Assembly: GCF_022829635.1 (NCBI RefSeq)
Contig: NZ_JAKSYO010000068.1
Coordinates: 55,214-119,213 of the forward strand
From: Methylobacterium sp. E-066
Lineage (GTDB): Bacteria > Pseudomonadota > Alphaproteobacteria > Rhizobiales > Beijerinckiaceae
DNA length: 64,000 bases
Direction: 5' to 3'
Below are positions 43,298 to 52,196 of this stretch, in pieces. The notes below the pieces were generated by a model that did no database searches, was not told the DNA's origin, and worked only from the letters and a program-made list of their open reading frames with translations. The stretch's first letter is position 1. Every line of letters starts with the position of its first letter. A program made the translations under genes and the position numbers.

Positions 43298-44121
43298 GCC
43301 GACGCCTCATCCGCCAGCGTGGCGCGGATCTCTTCGGCGAGGTGCCGGGTCATGTGTTGGCGCCAGTCCGGCGTTCCGTGCACGTCGTCGTAATAGAGCT
43401 CGTCCGGGATCGCCTCGGCGAGCGCCCGCTTGAGGGCTTCGCGATCCGGCACAGCCGCGAAGGCGAGGCGGAGGGGCCAACGGATCGAAGCCGTGACGGT
43501 GAGCGCGAAGGCGCCGGCCGAATCGCGCGTGCCGATCAGCAGCGCTCCGGAGCGGCCATTCGGGCTCAGGCTGATGCGCCGGAAGGCGGTGCGGCGGGTC
43601 AGAGCGGCAGCCGGCAGGACCAGGCTCCGCAGGATCTCCCCCGGGCGAAGCGCATTCCGCTGCGGCCCGAGGACGAAGTCCGTCACCGGCAGATGCCGCT
43701 CGCCCCCATCCGGCGCCCAGATCGTGCAGGTCGCCTCCAGGGCCGCGGCCAGGGCGGTCATCGGCCCGGCCGGCAGGGCCATGCACAGGTTGCCGCCGAC
43801 CGTGGCGACGTTCCAGATCTTGAACGATCCGAGCAGGGCCCGGCAGCATTGCCCGACCAGCGGGGCGGCGATCCAGTCCGGCGGCAATTCGAGCCTGTCG
43901 AGTTGGGCGATGGTGCAGGTCGCGGCCAGCGTCAGGCCCTCTGCCGTGATCGTGTGGGGCGTCCAGCCGAGCGCCGTCAGATCGACCAGCCGGCGCGTCC
44001 CGGGCTGCGGCTCCGAGAACAGCCAGGTCCCGCCGGCGAGGCAAGCATCGCCATCCCGCCAATCCGGCAGGTCGGCCCGGCCCCGGGGCCGGAGGACGGT
44101 CTCGATCGTGTTGAGGTCCAC
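43294..44121 (-). CDS. Molybdenum hydroxylase FAD-binding subunit
   Basis: 275 residues from the GTG at 44121, which has GGAGG four bases before it. LAGGTWLFSEPQPGTRRLVDLTALG and FKIWNVATVGGNLCMALPAGPMTALAAALEATCTIW are the two FAD-contact regions of the CoxM/XdhB family, and the C-terminal half has the CO_deh_flav_C fold (RRISLSPNGRSGALLIGTRD). It should pass electrons from the fused Fe-S/Mo protein encoded next to it to an acceptor. No XdhC-like maturation gene was seen in this window. Confidence 0.87.
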   Translation of the reverse strand: MDLNTIETVLRPRGRADLPDWRDGDACLAGGTWLFSEPQPGTRRLVDLTALGWTPHTITAEGLTLAATCTIAQLDRLELPPDWIAAPLVGQCCRALLGSFKIWNVATVGGNLCMALPAGPMTALAAALEATCTIWAPDGGERHLPVTDFVLGPQRNALRPGEILRSLVLPAAALTRRTAFRRISLSPNGRSGALLIGTRDSAGAFALTVTASIRWPLRLAFAAVPDREALKRALAEAIPDELYYDDVHGTPDWRQHMTRHLAEEIRATLADEASA

Positions 44122-44173
44122 CGGTCCTCCATGGCCTCCCTTCGACAGGATACCGCTCTGCCTAGCAATATGC

Positions 44174-44365
44174 CTGCCGGACAAGCACGACGTGCCGATC
44201 GACCTGAAGTCGTTCGGGCTGGCGAAGCCGGGCACGGTCTTCCTGCCCACCGACGAGCCGCGCGGCCGCATCGAAGCGACGATCGGCCCGCGACTGAGCG
44301 CGTTTTTTTTAGGGCCGTGCCGGCCCGGCAGGAGTTTTCCGCGACTTGAGCGGGGATCCGCGTAG
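44174..44365 (+). pseudogene. Orphan coding-like fragment
   Basis: The frame starting LPDKHDVPIDLKSFGLAK (44174 on) continues PGTVFLPTDEPRGRIEATIGPRLSA with highly G/C-biased third positions. It then runs into an eight-T run at 44303-44310 and a nonsense-like tail. There is no start codon or ribosome site, and the upstream sequence belongs to the divergent FAD gene. It looks like the C-terminal end of a lost gene. The family was not recognised. Confidence 0.35.
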
Positions 44366-45093
44366 GCCACGCGCCGAGCGACGGTCGCTCGGCGGCATCA
44401 TGGCGTTGGATCGCCGCGCGGGTCGCTCGGTCGAATGCCGTCGATGGCGCCGCAGTTCAGCGCTTCCGCGATCGAGCGGGCCGGATCGTCGCGCTGCTGC
44501 GCGGGCAAGCATTCCGGAGGCTGCCCGCGTCAAATTCTCGTGACCACAGCCGCCCATTACCGTGCGAAATGCCGGCGATCAGTGCGCGTCCACGTTGTAG
44601 CACCCCGCGATCCCGTGCAGGACAATCAAGCGCATCAGGTCCAGACGCGCCAATCTCGGACGAGGCATACCACGGTGCCGGAGACGCGGGGCGTATTCCC
44701 GACCTGTCTGAGAGCGCCCGGGACCTCGCGGTCTGCGAATATCACTCATCGAACGCGATGGGACCGGAATTAGGCATCCATGGATCGGAATGTGGCTTGC
44801 ATGAAGGGGATTTCATTTCCCCCTCGGCCTTCGTCGATCGACATCGTGCGATAAGAATACAAGACAAAGCCCTGCAACCCCTGCGTGCGAAGACGGATCT
44901 GTGCTCGGTTATGGTCCGACCGAAATCCGATATGTCGCAGTTTATGCCCGGTTCGTTGATTTAACTCTCAATCAAGACCCTACGGTTACTGCCGACGGAG
45001 GGCGGTCGAACCCGCGGCATGCGAGCCACCGACCTGAGGCAGGGCAGCGCAACCACGCGCCGTGCATCGGCCCCGTTGCATCTGGAGAACACG
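44366..45093. other. Intergenic region without a recognised gene
   Basis: About 730 bp between the orphan fragment and the PAS chemoreceptor. Several overlapping short open frames exist, none with a ribosome site or family signature. It is AT-richer near 44800-44990, probably holding the chemoreceptor promoter. Confidence 0.35.
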
Positions 45094-46578
45094 ATGTTCA
45101 ATCGCCTGACGGGCGGACGGGGCCATCGGGCGAAGCTGGCGGCCTTGAGCCGTTCCCTCGCCACGATCGAATTCGCCCCGGATGGCACGATCCTGGACGC
45201 CAACGCGAATTTTCTGGCCGTGATGGGCTACACGCTCGCCGAGATCCGCGGTCGCCATCACAGCCTGTTCGTCGACCCGGCGGAGCGCGAGGATGAGGCC
45301 TACCGGCTGTTCTGGGATGGACTGCGGCGCGGCGCGTTCCAGACGGCCGAGTACAAGCGCATCGGCAAGGACGGGCGTGAGGTCTGGATCCAGGCGACCT
45401 ACAACCCGGTGCTCGATCGGGCCGGCAAGCCGACCACAATCGTCAAGTTCGCCACCGACATCACAGCCCAGAAGCTGCGCGCCCTCGATCTCGACGGGCA
45501 GATCGCCGCCCTGCACCATTCGCAGGCTGTGATCGCCTTCACCCTCGACGGGACGATCCTGAGCGCCAACGCGAATTTTCTCGACGCGGTCGGGTACAGG
45601 CTCGACGAGATCGTGGGCCGCCACCACGGCCTGTTCGTGACCGAGGCGGAGCGGTCCAGCGAAGCCTATCGCGCCTTCTGGGCGGCGCTGGCACGCGGCG
45701 AGTTCCAGTCCGCCGAGTATCGGCGGATCGGGAAGGACGGCCGCGAGGTCTGGATTCAGGCGACCTATAACCCGATCAGCGATGGCAGCGGCCGCCCCAT
45801 CAAGGTGGTCAAGTTCGCCACCGACATCACCGCGCAGGTCCGCGAGCGCCAGCGCCGGGCCGTGGCCCGACAAGCGATCGACACGGATCTCGATGCGATC
45901 GGGCAAGCCGTCGAGGACGTCATGCGCCAGACCGGCACGGCGGCCGATACGGCCAGCCGGGTGTCCATCGATATCCAGGCTATGGCGTCGGGGGCGGAGC
46001 AGCTCTCGATCTCGGTGAGCGAGATCAGCCAGCAGGTGAGCCACGCCGCGTCGATCGCTGGCCAGGCCGTGACGCAGACCCAGCACACCGGCGGCATCGT
46101 GGCCGGGCTGAGCGATCAGGCCACCCAGATCGGCGACGTGGTCGGGCTCATCGCCGGCATTGCGGCCCAGACGAACCTGCTGGCGCTCAATGCGACCATC
46201 GAGGCGGCGCGGGCGGGGGAGGCCGGCCGCGGCTTCGCGGTGGTCGCCTCGGAGGTGAAGGCCCTGGCCGAGCAGACGGGCCGAGCCACCGACCAGATCC
46301 GCGGCCAGATCGCCGCGACCCAGTCGGCCACGCGGGAGGCCGTTAGCGCGATCGATACCATCCGGGGTACGATCCGGACGCTGAACGAGGTCTCCTCGAC
46401 CATTGCCGCGGCCGTGGAGGAGCAATCAGCGGTGACCCGCGAGATGTCCGGCAGCATGCAGACCGCCTCCCACGGCGTCTCGACCATCGCGGCCGGCATG
46501 GACACGATCGCCCGGGCCAGCGAGCAGGTCGACCGTGCGACGCGCCAGGTGCGGGAGGCCTCGCGGGCATTGGGGTGA
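45094..46578 (+). CDS. Cytosolic methyl-accepting protein with two tandem PAS domains
   Basis: 494 residues from the ATG at 45094, preceded by TGGAGA; the frame is open 75 bases further up but without leader logic. There is no membrane segment. PAS domains occupy about residues 20-126 and 143-248 and are near copies: GTILx[35 protein letters not shown] and KFATDITAQ recur in both. A short MCP signalling domain follows with the hairpin [39 protein letters not shown]. The type resembles BdlA/Aer2-like soluble receptors that sense redox, oxygen or a bound flavin/heme, but the cofactor cannot be told from sequence. Confidence 0.9.
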   Translation: MFNRLTGGRGHRAKLAALSRSLATIEFAPDGTILDANANFLAVMGYTLAEIRGRHHSLFVDPAEREDEAYRLFWDGLRRGAFQTAEYKRIGKDGREVWIQATYNPVLDRAGKPTTIVKFATDITAQKLRALDLDGQIAALHHSQAVIAFTLDGTILSANANFLDAVGYRLDEIVGRHHGLFVTEAERSSEAYRAFWAALARGEFQSAEYRRIGKDGREVWIQATYNPISDGSGRPIKVVKFATDITAQVRERQRRAVARQAIDTDLDAIGQAVEDVMRQTGTAADTASRVSIDIQAMASGAEQLSISVSEISQQVSHAASIAGQAVTQTQHTGGIVAGLSDQATQIGDVVGLIAGIAAQTNLLALNATIEAARAGEAGRGFAVVASEVKALAEQTGRATDQIRGQIAATQSATREAVSAIDTIRGTIRTLNEVSSTIAAAVEEQSAVTREMSGSMQTASHGVSTIAAGMDTIARASEQVDRATRQVREASRALG

Positions 46579-47284
46579 GAGTTTTGGCGAAGTGGCCGGG
46601 GGCGCTTGGCGCGGGGCTGATACGTGCTGCGCCGTGTGATCCGCTGACATCGCCGGAAGGGGCCGGAACGGCCCTAAACCCTTGATTGGACGCGCTCGCT
46701 TACGCCGAACCGGTATCTACTTCGGCGGCGAGCGCTCTGGCGAGAAACGACGGTCAATTCATTCGGACGATCTGGTTCGAAGCGGAGTCGGCCGGGTCTC
46801 GGTTTGTCGTTATCTTGGAGCCGTAGAACAGGGCGGGATCGTCTGCCTTGTAACCGTCCGAAGCTTCGCTTCTCGGTCGGCCTGAACGAACAGCCACCCG
46901 GCCCCAGACGTGTAAACCCCGCGCGGCCGATTTGCGTAATGCTGAGCGATGCAGTTCAGCACGCCCGCTAGCTTCCTAACCCTATTGCCTGGGCCCATAT
47001 CGGCCATGAACTGTTATCGAGACAAATTTTTTGTCGATGCGTCATGCCAGGCCTCTGAAGCATAGTAATATTGTACTCTCCGGGCAAACGACTTAATTAA
47101 TTTAGTATTACATGCATAAAATTCCGAAAGTTTTAGATAAAATAATATTTGCTTAGTTGCAGAACCTGAAGAGTCATGAAAAAAATTATGACTATGACCT
47201 TTGCGAAAGTCGCAATGCCACGGTACAAGTCGGAGGCACGAACACCTTGTTTTGCACATCGTTGCGTCGAGAAGTCTTTCACAG
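46579..47284. other. Intergenic region with one palindromic repeat, AT-rich at its right end
   Basis: 706 bp. It contains the palindrome at 46692-46735. From about 47030 the DNA becomes strongly AT-rich and leads into the lower-GC glycosyltransferase gene. No other gene or RNA was recognised. Confidence 0.4.
46692..46735. repeat. Dispersed intergenic palindrome, copy 3
   Basis: GCGCTCGC (46692-46699) pairs with GCGAGCGC (46728-46735) and CGCCGAA (46703-46709) with TTCGGCG (46721-46727), around CCGGTATCTAC. It is the inverse of copy 2 at 28406 and shares the flank AACCCTTGATT with copy 4 (AACCTTTGATT). Confidence 0.7.
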
Positions 47285-48448
47285 ATGACTCCTTCCGGTC
47301 AAAAAATATGCCTGTCGATGATCGTCAAGAACGAGGCGCCGGTTATTCGACGCTGCCTCGATTCTGTGCGTCCGATTATTGATCATTGGATCATCGTCGA
47401 CACCGGCTCCACCGACGGAACGCAGGACATCATTCGTGCCGCCATGGCCGATCTGCCGGGCACCCTTGTGGAACGGCCCTGGGTCGATTTCGCCCATAAC
47501 CGCACCGAAGCCCTGGATCTCGCTCGACCGCACGGTGATTACACCCTCGTTAACGATGCGGACGATGAGTTGGTCGTCCCGGCTGACTTCGTCATGCTAA
47601 ATCTCGATGCTCCCGGATATAATCTCCAAATCCATGATAACACGATGCGGTATCAGCGCACGCAATTGTTCAAAAGCGCTCTGCCTTGGCATTACCGGGG
47701 TGTCTTGCACGAATTTGCGGAATGCAAAGACCTGGTTTGGACCAGCACGCTGCCAATCACGATGCATCGAGGTCATGACGGCGCGCGTCGTCTTGATAAA
47801 AAAACTTTCGCGCGAGATGCAGAAATTCTCGAGAAGGCTCTCACGACAGAGAGGGATCCATTTCTGGTTTCGCGATATACGTTTTATCTTGCTCAGAGCT
47901 ATCGTGATTGTCAGGAGCGCCACAAGGCAATCCATAATTATTTGAAGCGCACGGAATTGGGGTTTTGGACGGAAGAAATTTATATAAGTTTTATGAACGC
48001 GGCGTTGCTTATGGAAGAAATCGACGAACCATTTGAAAAAATCTTATCGACTTTCGAAAAGGCCATTGCAGTCAATCCGAGGCGGGTTGAGGCTCGGTTC
48101 CACGTCAGTCAGTATTGCCAAAGCAAAAAACGTTATGTCGAAGGGTATTATTATGCTGAAGCTGGCATCTCTTTGACGCTTCCGGCGGATGGGCTTTTTC
48201 TGGAGCCATGGATGTATGCGTACGGTATACAAGATACATTTGCCGTGCACGCTATCAGTACAGGCCAGTACAGAGCCTGCGTTTCCGCGTGTCTCGCTGT
48301 TCTCGGCTGTCCAGATTTTCCAGCGAAGGATCGGCCGCACCGCGTTGGGCTGGCTCGAAAGGCGCTCACGAAGATGGTTGATCCGGCTTGGGGCGCAAAT
48401 CACTCAGCTTATGTCGCAGTATACAGTCCGGATTGGCAATTTTCCTGA
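47285..48448 (+). CDS. Glycosyltransferase family 2 with TPR-like C-terminus, lower GC
   Basis: 387 residues from the ATG at 47285. ICLSMIVKNEAPVIRRCLDSVRPIIDHWIIVDTGSTDGT (8-46) is the GT2 nucleotide-sugar fold and NDADDELVVP (90-99) the metal-binding DxD site. A helical C-terminal half from ~190 (TFYLAQSYRDCQERHKAIHNYLKR, FEKAIAVNPRRVEARFHVSQYCQ) looks like degenerate TPR repeats. This layout is common in bacterial GT2-TPR proteins that modify surface glycans or proteins. Codon use is unlike the neighbours, with many A/T third positions, and the flanks are AT-rich, so the gene was probably acquired by transfer. No partner gene is adjacent. Confidence 0.83.
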   Translation: MTPSGQKICLSMIVKNEAPVIRRCLDSVRPIIDHWIIVDTGSTDGTQDIIRAAMADLPGTLVERPWVDFAHNRTEALDLARPHGDYTLVNDADDELVVPADFVMLNLDAPGYNLQIHDNTMRYQRTQLFKSALPWHYRGVLHEFAECKDLVWTSTLPITMHRGHDGARRLDKKTFARDAEILEKALTTERDPFLVSRYTFYLAQSYRDCQERHKAIHNYLKRTELGFWTEEIYISFMNAALLMEEIDEPFEKILSTFEKAIAVNPRRVEARFHVSQYCQSKKRYVEGYYYAEAGISLTLPADGLFLEPWMYAYGIQDTFAVHAISTGQYRACVSACLAVLGCPDFPAKDRPHRVGLARKALTKMVDPAWGANHSAYVAVYSPDWQFS

Positions 48449-49321
48449 CTTTATCGGTGTGTAGGTCGTGTCTGGGTCAAATCGAGTGGTTCTGAGCCGG
48501 AGATAATCGCGTTTCGAGCATCGCTGGAACGTGAATGCTTGAGGCATCGAATGTGGCGGATTTGCCTGTCTACGTCTCGGAGGGGTGCGAGTCGAAGTTA
48601 GATCGACCACCTTTCCGTGACATCGGCCTTCCACCTCATATCGAAGCCCTCGCGCTCGGGTACAAGTTTTTATAACAAACTCTGACATCACTTCCGATTC
48701 CGGCTGTAGGCAATATATATAAAATCGCTGTGCGGTTGATGATCTTTATTGGTCCATCGATTGACTTAGGTGGACGCGATCGGATCATGCTGCCGTCGAC
48801 GATTGCGAACCGCCGTGGTCGCATAGCGGCATCACGGCATGGGTGAGCAGGATCTGCACATCGACCAACCAGCTTTTAAGAAAAACGCCCCGCGCTTGCC
48901 GATGTTGACCGCAGCTTTACGAGCATCGTCTTTGGCTTCGCCTGCCGTCTAATCGCTCCGACTGCCCTGCAGGACGGCAGACGCAGTGCCTGAGCGCTCC
49001 CGTCATCCTTCCGTGTCGTTCCGTGTGCCGCGCACATCGCGCGACGACCGAAGCGCCTATCTCCCGTCCGAGACCTGTCCCTGCTCCCGCACGCCGATCA
49101 AGCGACGGATCTGCCCTGCGGCGGGACCTTTATTTGGGAGCACATTTCCGGCGCGCGATACTAATCTGCCTCCGTCCCCGATGCAGATCGACACAGCTGT
49201 CGGATGGAGGGTCGAGTGATCGTCTACGCACGCAAAGCCATCGCGGCGTCGTCTTGGGCGCGGTGTTGTCGGTTCGATGAACCGACACCGACACGCACCC
49301 CCACACCGGAGACGACCGACG
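48449..49321. other. Low-coding region after the glycosyltransferase
   Basis: 873 bp with mixed composition. Reading frames on either strand are short and change style within a few tens of codons, as in decayed DNA. A few stretches on the minus strand (around 48790-48960) look faintly coding but are broken by stops. Nothing was recognised with confidence. Confidence 0.35.
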
Positions 49322-49618
49322 ATGCGCACGCACACCACTCTGAAGTCCACCACGCCTCATAATCGGGCAGCCCCTCAAGGGATCTTGTTCTTCGAGTCCG
49401 CGCTTGATGAGGCTCCGGCCGGCGATCTGCCGCGTTATCACGCGCATGGGCGTGCGGCCCTGGCGAATGCCCTCGACGAAGGGCTGATGGCCGACGAGGT
49501 CGAGCAGATCCTCGACGGGCGGAAGATTATCGACGCCTTCCCGGTCTGGCGGGGCGAGAGCCCGACGGATTACGCGGCGCGGGCCGTGGCCGAGATGTTC
49601 GTCGCCTACCTGCAATAA
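49322..49618 (+). CDS. Small protein, 98 residues, unknown
   Basis: The ATG at 49322 has GGAG ten bases before it; the longer frame start at 49277 is less likely. The product is soluble, with a polar N-terminus (MRTHTTLKSTTPH) and an acidic helical body (RAALANALDEGLMADEVEQILDG, DYAARAVAEMFVAYL). The GC-rich third positions support real coding. No family was recognised, and the neighbours give no hint. Confidence 0.6.
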   Translation: MRTHTTLKSTTPHNRAAPQGILFFESALDEAPAGDLPRYHAHGRAALANALDEGLMADEVEQILDGRKIIDAFPVWRGESPTDYAARAVAEMFVAYLQ

Positions 49619-49754
49619 GCCTTCCGCTTTCGCCGAACGCAATCATCCCAAAACTCGCATCCCAAGAACTCGGCTGCCGCCTCGGTGGACGCCGCGGAGC
49701 ATCTTTGCCCGCGGCGTGTCCCGCGCGCAGCAGCATGGGCTGGAATCTCTCGCC

Positions 49755-51011
49755 ATGCCGACGATGGAAATGCCCGGGTGGGATCGCCCGGCGAAGGCGG
49801 CTCTGCGCGCCCTTGTGATTGGGATCACCGGCTTCGCCGCGATCTCGCCCCTGGCGGAAGTGACAGCCTCCGTGCCCGTACCGGCTTTCGCCTCGCAATC
49901 CGATGGTGCTGGCGGAGAACCGTCCGAGGTGGCGGCGCGGGTGGCCCTCGGTCCGGGCGGTCGGGATATCCGGCTGGCCGGCGATCTCACCGAGGGCGTG
50001 GCGACCCGCGTGGCGGCCCTGCTGGCGGCCAACCCGGGGGTGGAGCGCCTCCATCTGACCAGCGATGGCGGCTTGGTCGAGGAGGCAGTGGCCATTGGAG
50101 CGCTGGTCGCCGAGCGGGGTCTCGCCACCTATGTGCCGGATGCCTGCGCCTCGGCCTGCACCCTCGTCTTCGTGCGCGGACGGGCGCGTTATCTGGCCAC
50201 CGGCGCGCAACTCGGCTTCCACGCTCCCTACGAGTTGGGACCGGGCGGTCGGATCGAGGCGGTCGATCCCGGCGCCGAGCGCGCGGCGTATCTCGCGGCC
50301 GGCCTGACGCCGGATTTCGTGGCGCGGACCATGACGGTGGCGCCCGAGGATATCTGGATCCCCGAGCCGGAGCGGCTGCGCAAGGCGGGCGTCGTGACCG
50401 AGATGGTCGGGAGCGACCGCTTTCCCGATTCGACCCTCGATTCCGATCCGAGCCCACAGGCGGCCCGAGCGGAAGTCCTGCGTAATCTCCCGATCCTGGC
50501 TGCGGCGGATCCCGCTGCGGTCGACGAGGCCGCCGCGTGGTATCGAGACGGGTATCTGGCCGGCCGCACGGAGGCGGAGGCCATCGCGGGTTTGCACCAG
50601 CGGGCCGCGGCCGAATTGCGCCGGCAGTTCCGCGCGGCCGACGACGCAACGATTCGTGCCTTGGGACGCGTCGTTCTCACGACCATCACGGCGGCCGAAG
50701 CCTGCGCCGCAATCGCAGAGGGCGACCTCGTCACGCTCGACGAGGTGCTCAGGCATGCGCAGCCGGGTAGCCCTGGACTGGCGCCGCTCCTCGTGCGGCG
50801 TTCGCCCGAACACGGGAGCGCCGCGGGTGTCGACGCGAAGCCGAACCGCACGGCATGGCCGGAACACCGCCTTGTTCCGCCGGTCTGCGCGGGGCCACTG
50901 GCGGCCGTCCGCCGCGCTCTCGCGCGCGCGCCGCATGAAGCTGCGCTGGCCTTGCGGACGATCCTACTGGGTGATCCGCCGGCCACGATCGCCAGCGCCG
51001 CGCTTCCCTAA
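49755..51011 (+). CDS. Periplasmic ClpP/crotonase-fold protein (COG3904-like), unknown substrate
   Basis: 418 residues from the ATG at 49755 (a GTG at 49716 would add 13). A hydrophobic leader (AALRALVIGITGFAAISPLAEVTA) is followed by a ClpP-like domain of about 150 residues. VERLHLTSDGGLVEEAVAIGALVAERGLATYVPD gives the oxyanion-type SDGG loop, CASACTLVFVRGRARYLATGAQLGFHAPY the candidate Ser and His. The C-terminal ~200 residues are helical with no recognised domain. Relatives are predicted periplasmic serine proteases or inactive scaffolds; activity here is unproven. Confidence 0.7.
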   Translation: MPTMEMPGWDRPAKAALRALVIGITGFAAISPLAEVTASVPVPAFASQSDGAGGEPSEVAARVALGPGGRDIRLAGDLTEGVATRVAALLAANPGVERLHLTSDGGLVEEAVAIGALVAERGLATYVPDACASACTLVFVRGRARYLATGAQLGFHAPYELGPGGRIEAVDPGAERAAYLAAGLTPDFVARTMTVAPEDIWIPEPERLRKAGVVTEMVGSDRFPDSTLDSDPSPQAARAEVLRNLPILAAADPAAVDEAAAWYRDGYLAGRTEAEAIAGLHQRAAAELRRQFRAADDATIRALGRVVLTTITAAEACAAIAEGDLVTLDEVLRHAQPGSPGLAPLLVRRSPEHGSAAGVDAKPNRTAWPEHRLVPPVCAGPLAAVRRALARAPHEAALALRTILLGDPPATIASAALP

Positions 51012-51102
51012 CGGGATCCAACGTCACGGAGCAGCCGCGACTGCCGCCTGGCGACGGACCGGTCCTACCCCCCCTCCCCGCAATCCTGCACGCGAGACAC
51101 CG

Positions 51103-51900
51103 ATGGCATCGACGACACGCCGCACCGTCCTGGTCGGAGCGCTGGCCCTGGCGGCCGGCGGCGCGAGGGCGGCGAGTGCCCTGCGGGTGGTGGCCTCCTC
51201 GGTGCCGCACGCGGAGATCCTGGAATTTGTCACGCGCAGGCTGGCGCCTGATTTTCCCCTGAAGCTCATCGAAACGAGCGGCGAGATCCGCCCGAACGCG
51301 CTGCTGCGCGACGGCGATGCCGACGCGAACTTTTTTCAGCACGTTCCGTTCCTGCACTCGGAAGAGGCGCAACTCCGAGTCACATTCGCGGTGGTGGCGG
51401 CCGTGCATATCGAGCCGCTCGGGATCTATTCCCGTCAGGTCAAGACTCTGGCCGAGGTGCCGCCGGGGGCGAGCGTCGCCCTGCCGAACAACGTCACGAA
51501 TTTTACCCGTGGCCTGAAGCTTCTTCAGGAGAGCGGGCTGATCCGGCTGCGCCCGGGCGGTGACGGCAGCTTTGCGACCGTGCAGGACATCGCCGAGAAT
51601 CCGAAGGGCCTCCGCTTCATCGAAGTTCTGTCGGCGCAGTTGCCCCGATCCCTTGACGATGTCGCCCTCGCGGTCATCAACGGCAACTACGCGCTCGAAT
51701 TCGGCCTGGTCCCGGCTCGGGATGCGCTCGCTCTCGAGCGCGCCGAAGGCAATCCCTACGCGAATGTCCTGGTGACCACGCAGGCCTTGGCGAAGGATGC
51801 GCGGATCCTGCGCCTCGCCGCCCTGCTGACGTCCGCAGAGGTCGCCGGTTTCATTCGCGATCGGTATCGCGGTTCGGTGATTCCCGTGCGGGCCGTCTGA
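51103..51900 (+). CDS. metQ: MetQ/NlpA-family substrate-binding protein, orphan
   Basis: 265 residues from the ATG at 51103; the upstream frame belongs to no gene. Twin-arginine-like leader (STTRRTVLVGALALAAGGARA) without a lipobox Cys at the cleavage site. Family blocks are VVASSVPHAEILEFV, the NPNALLRDGDADANFFQHVPFL-type ligand segment with PNALLRDGDADANFFQH, VPPGASVALPNNVTNFTRGLKLLQESGLI, LDDVALAVINGNYALEFGL and NPYANVLVTT. It should bind methionine or a related amino acid for a MetNI importer. The only metNI in the window is 40 kb away and has no binding protein of this family beside it. Confidence 0.87.
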   Translation: MASTTRRTVLVGALALAAGGARAASALRVVASSVPHAEILEFVTRRLAPDFPLKLIETSGEIRPNALLRDGDADANFFQHVPFLHSEEAQLRVTFAVVAAVHIEPLGIYSRQVKTLAEVPPGASVALPNNVTNFTRGLKLLQESGLIRLRPGGDGSFATVQDIAENPKGLRFIEVLSAQLPRSLDDVALAVINGNYALEFGLVPARDALALERAEGNPYANVLVTTQALAKDARILRLAALLTSAEVAGFIRDRYRGSVIPVRAV

Positions 51901-52196
51901 TCGGATCATCGGTGCGGGGCGATCCCGGCTTCGCCTCCATCCGTTCGGGACAGGGGCTGCATCGATCCAGCTTGCGTCACCAACGACTGGTCCGCGCCGG
52001 TCCGCCGATTGCGTGTGCTGCTTTCGCGCGATGAATGTAAGTATAGGAAACACAGATATTTCTCGAGGCATATAAGCATGTCTATCGATATGGAATGATG
52101 AAAAATCAGTCCTCAAATCGAATGCGCCATGATAAATTATTGACTAATTAATGAGGATATGCTAGAAAATAAATACAAATATCTTCGGGTTTTCAT

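Noticed and set aside
44284..44310. Rho-independent terminator ending in eight T
   Set aside because: The stem (CGCG/CGCG) is only four base pairs and no plus-strand gene clearly ends there.
48636..48824. Possible transposase remnant on the minus strand
   Set aside because: A few codons look faintly coding but no transposase motif, terminal repeats or target duplication could be identified.
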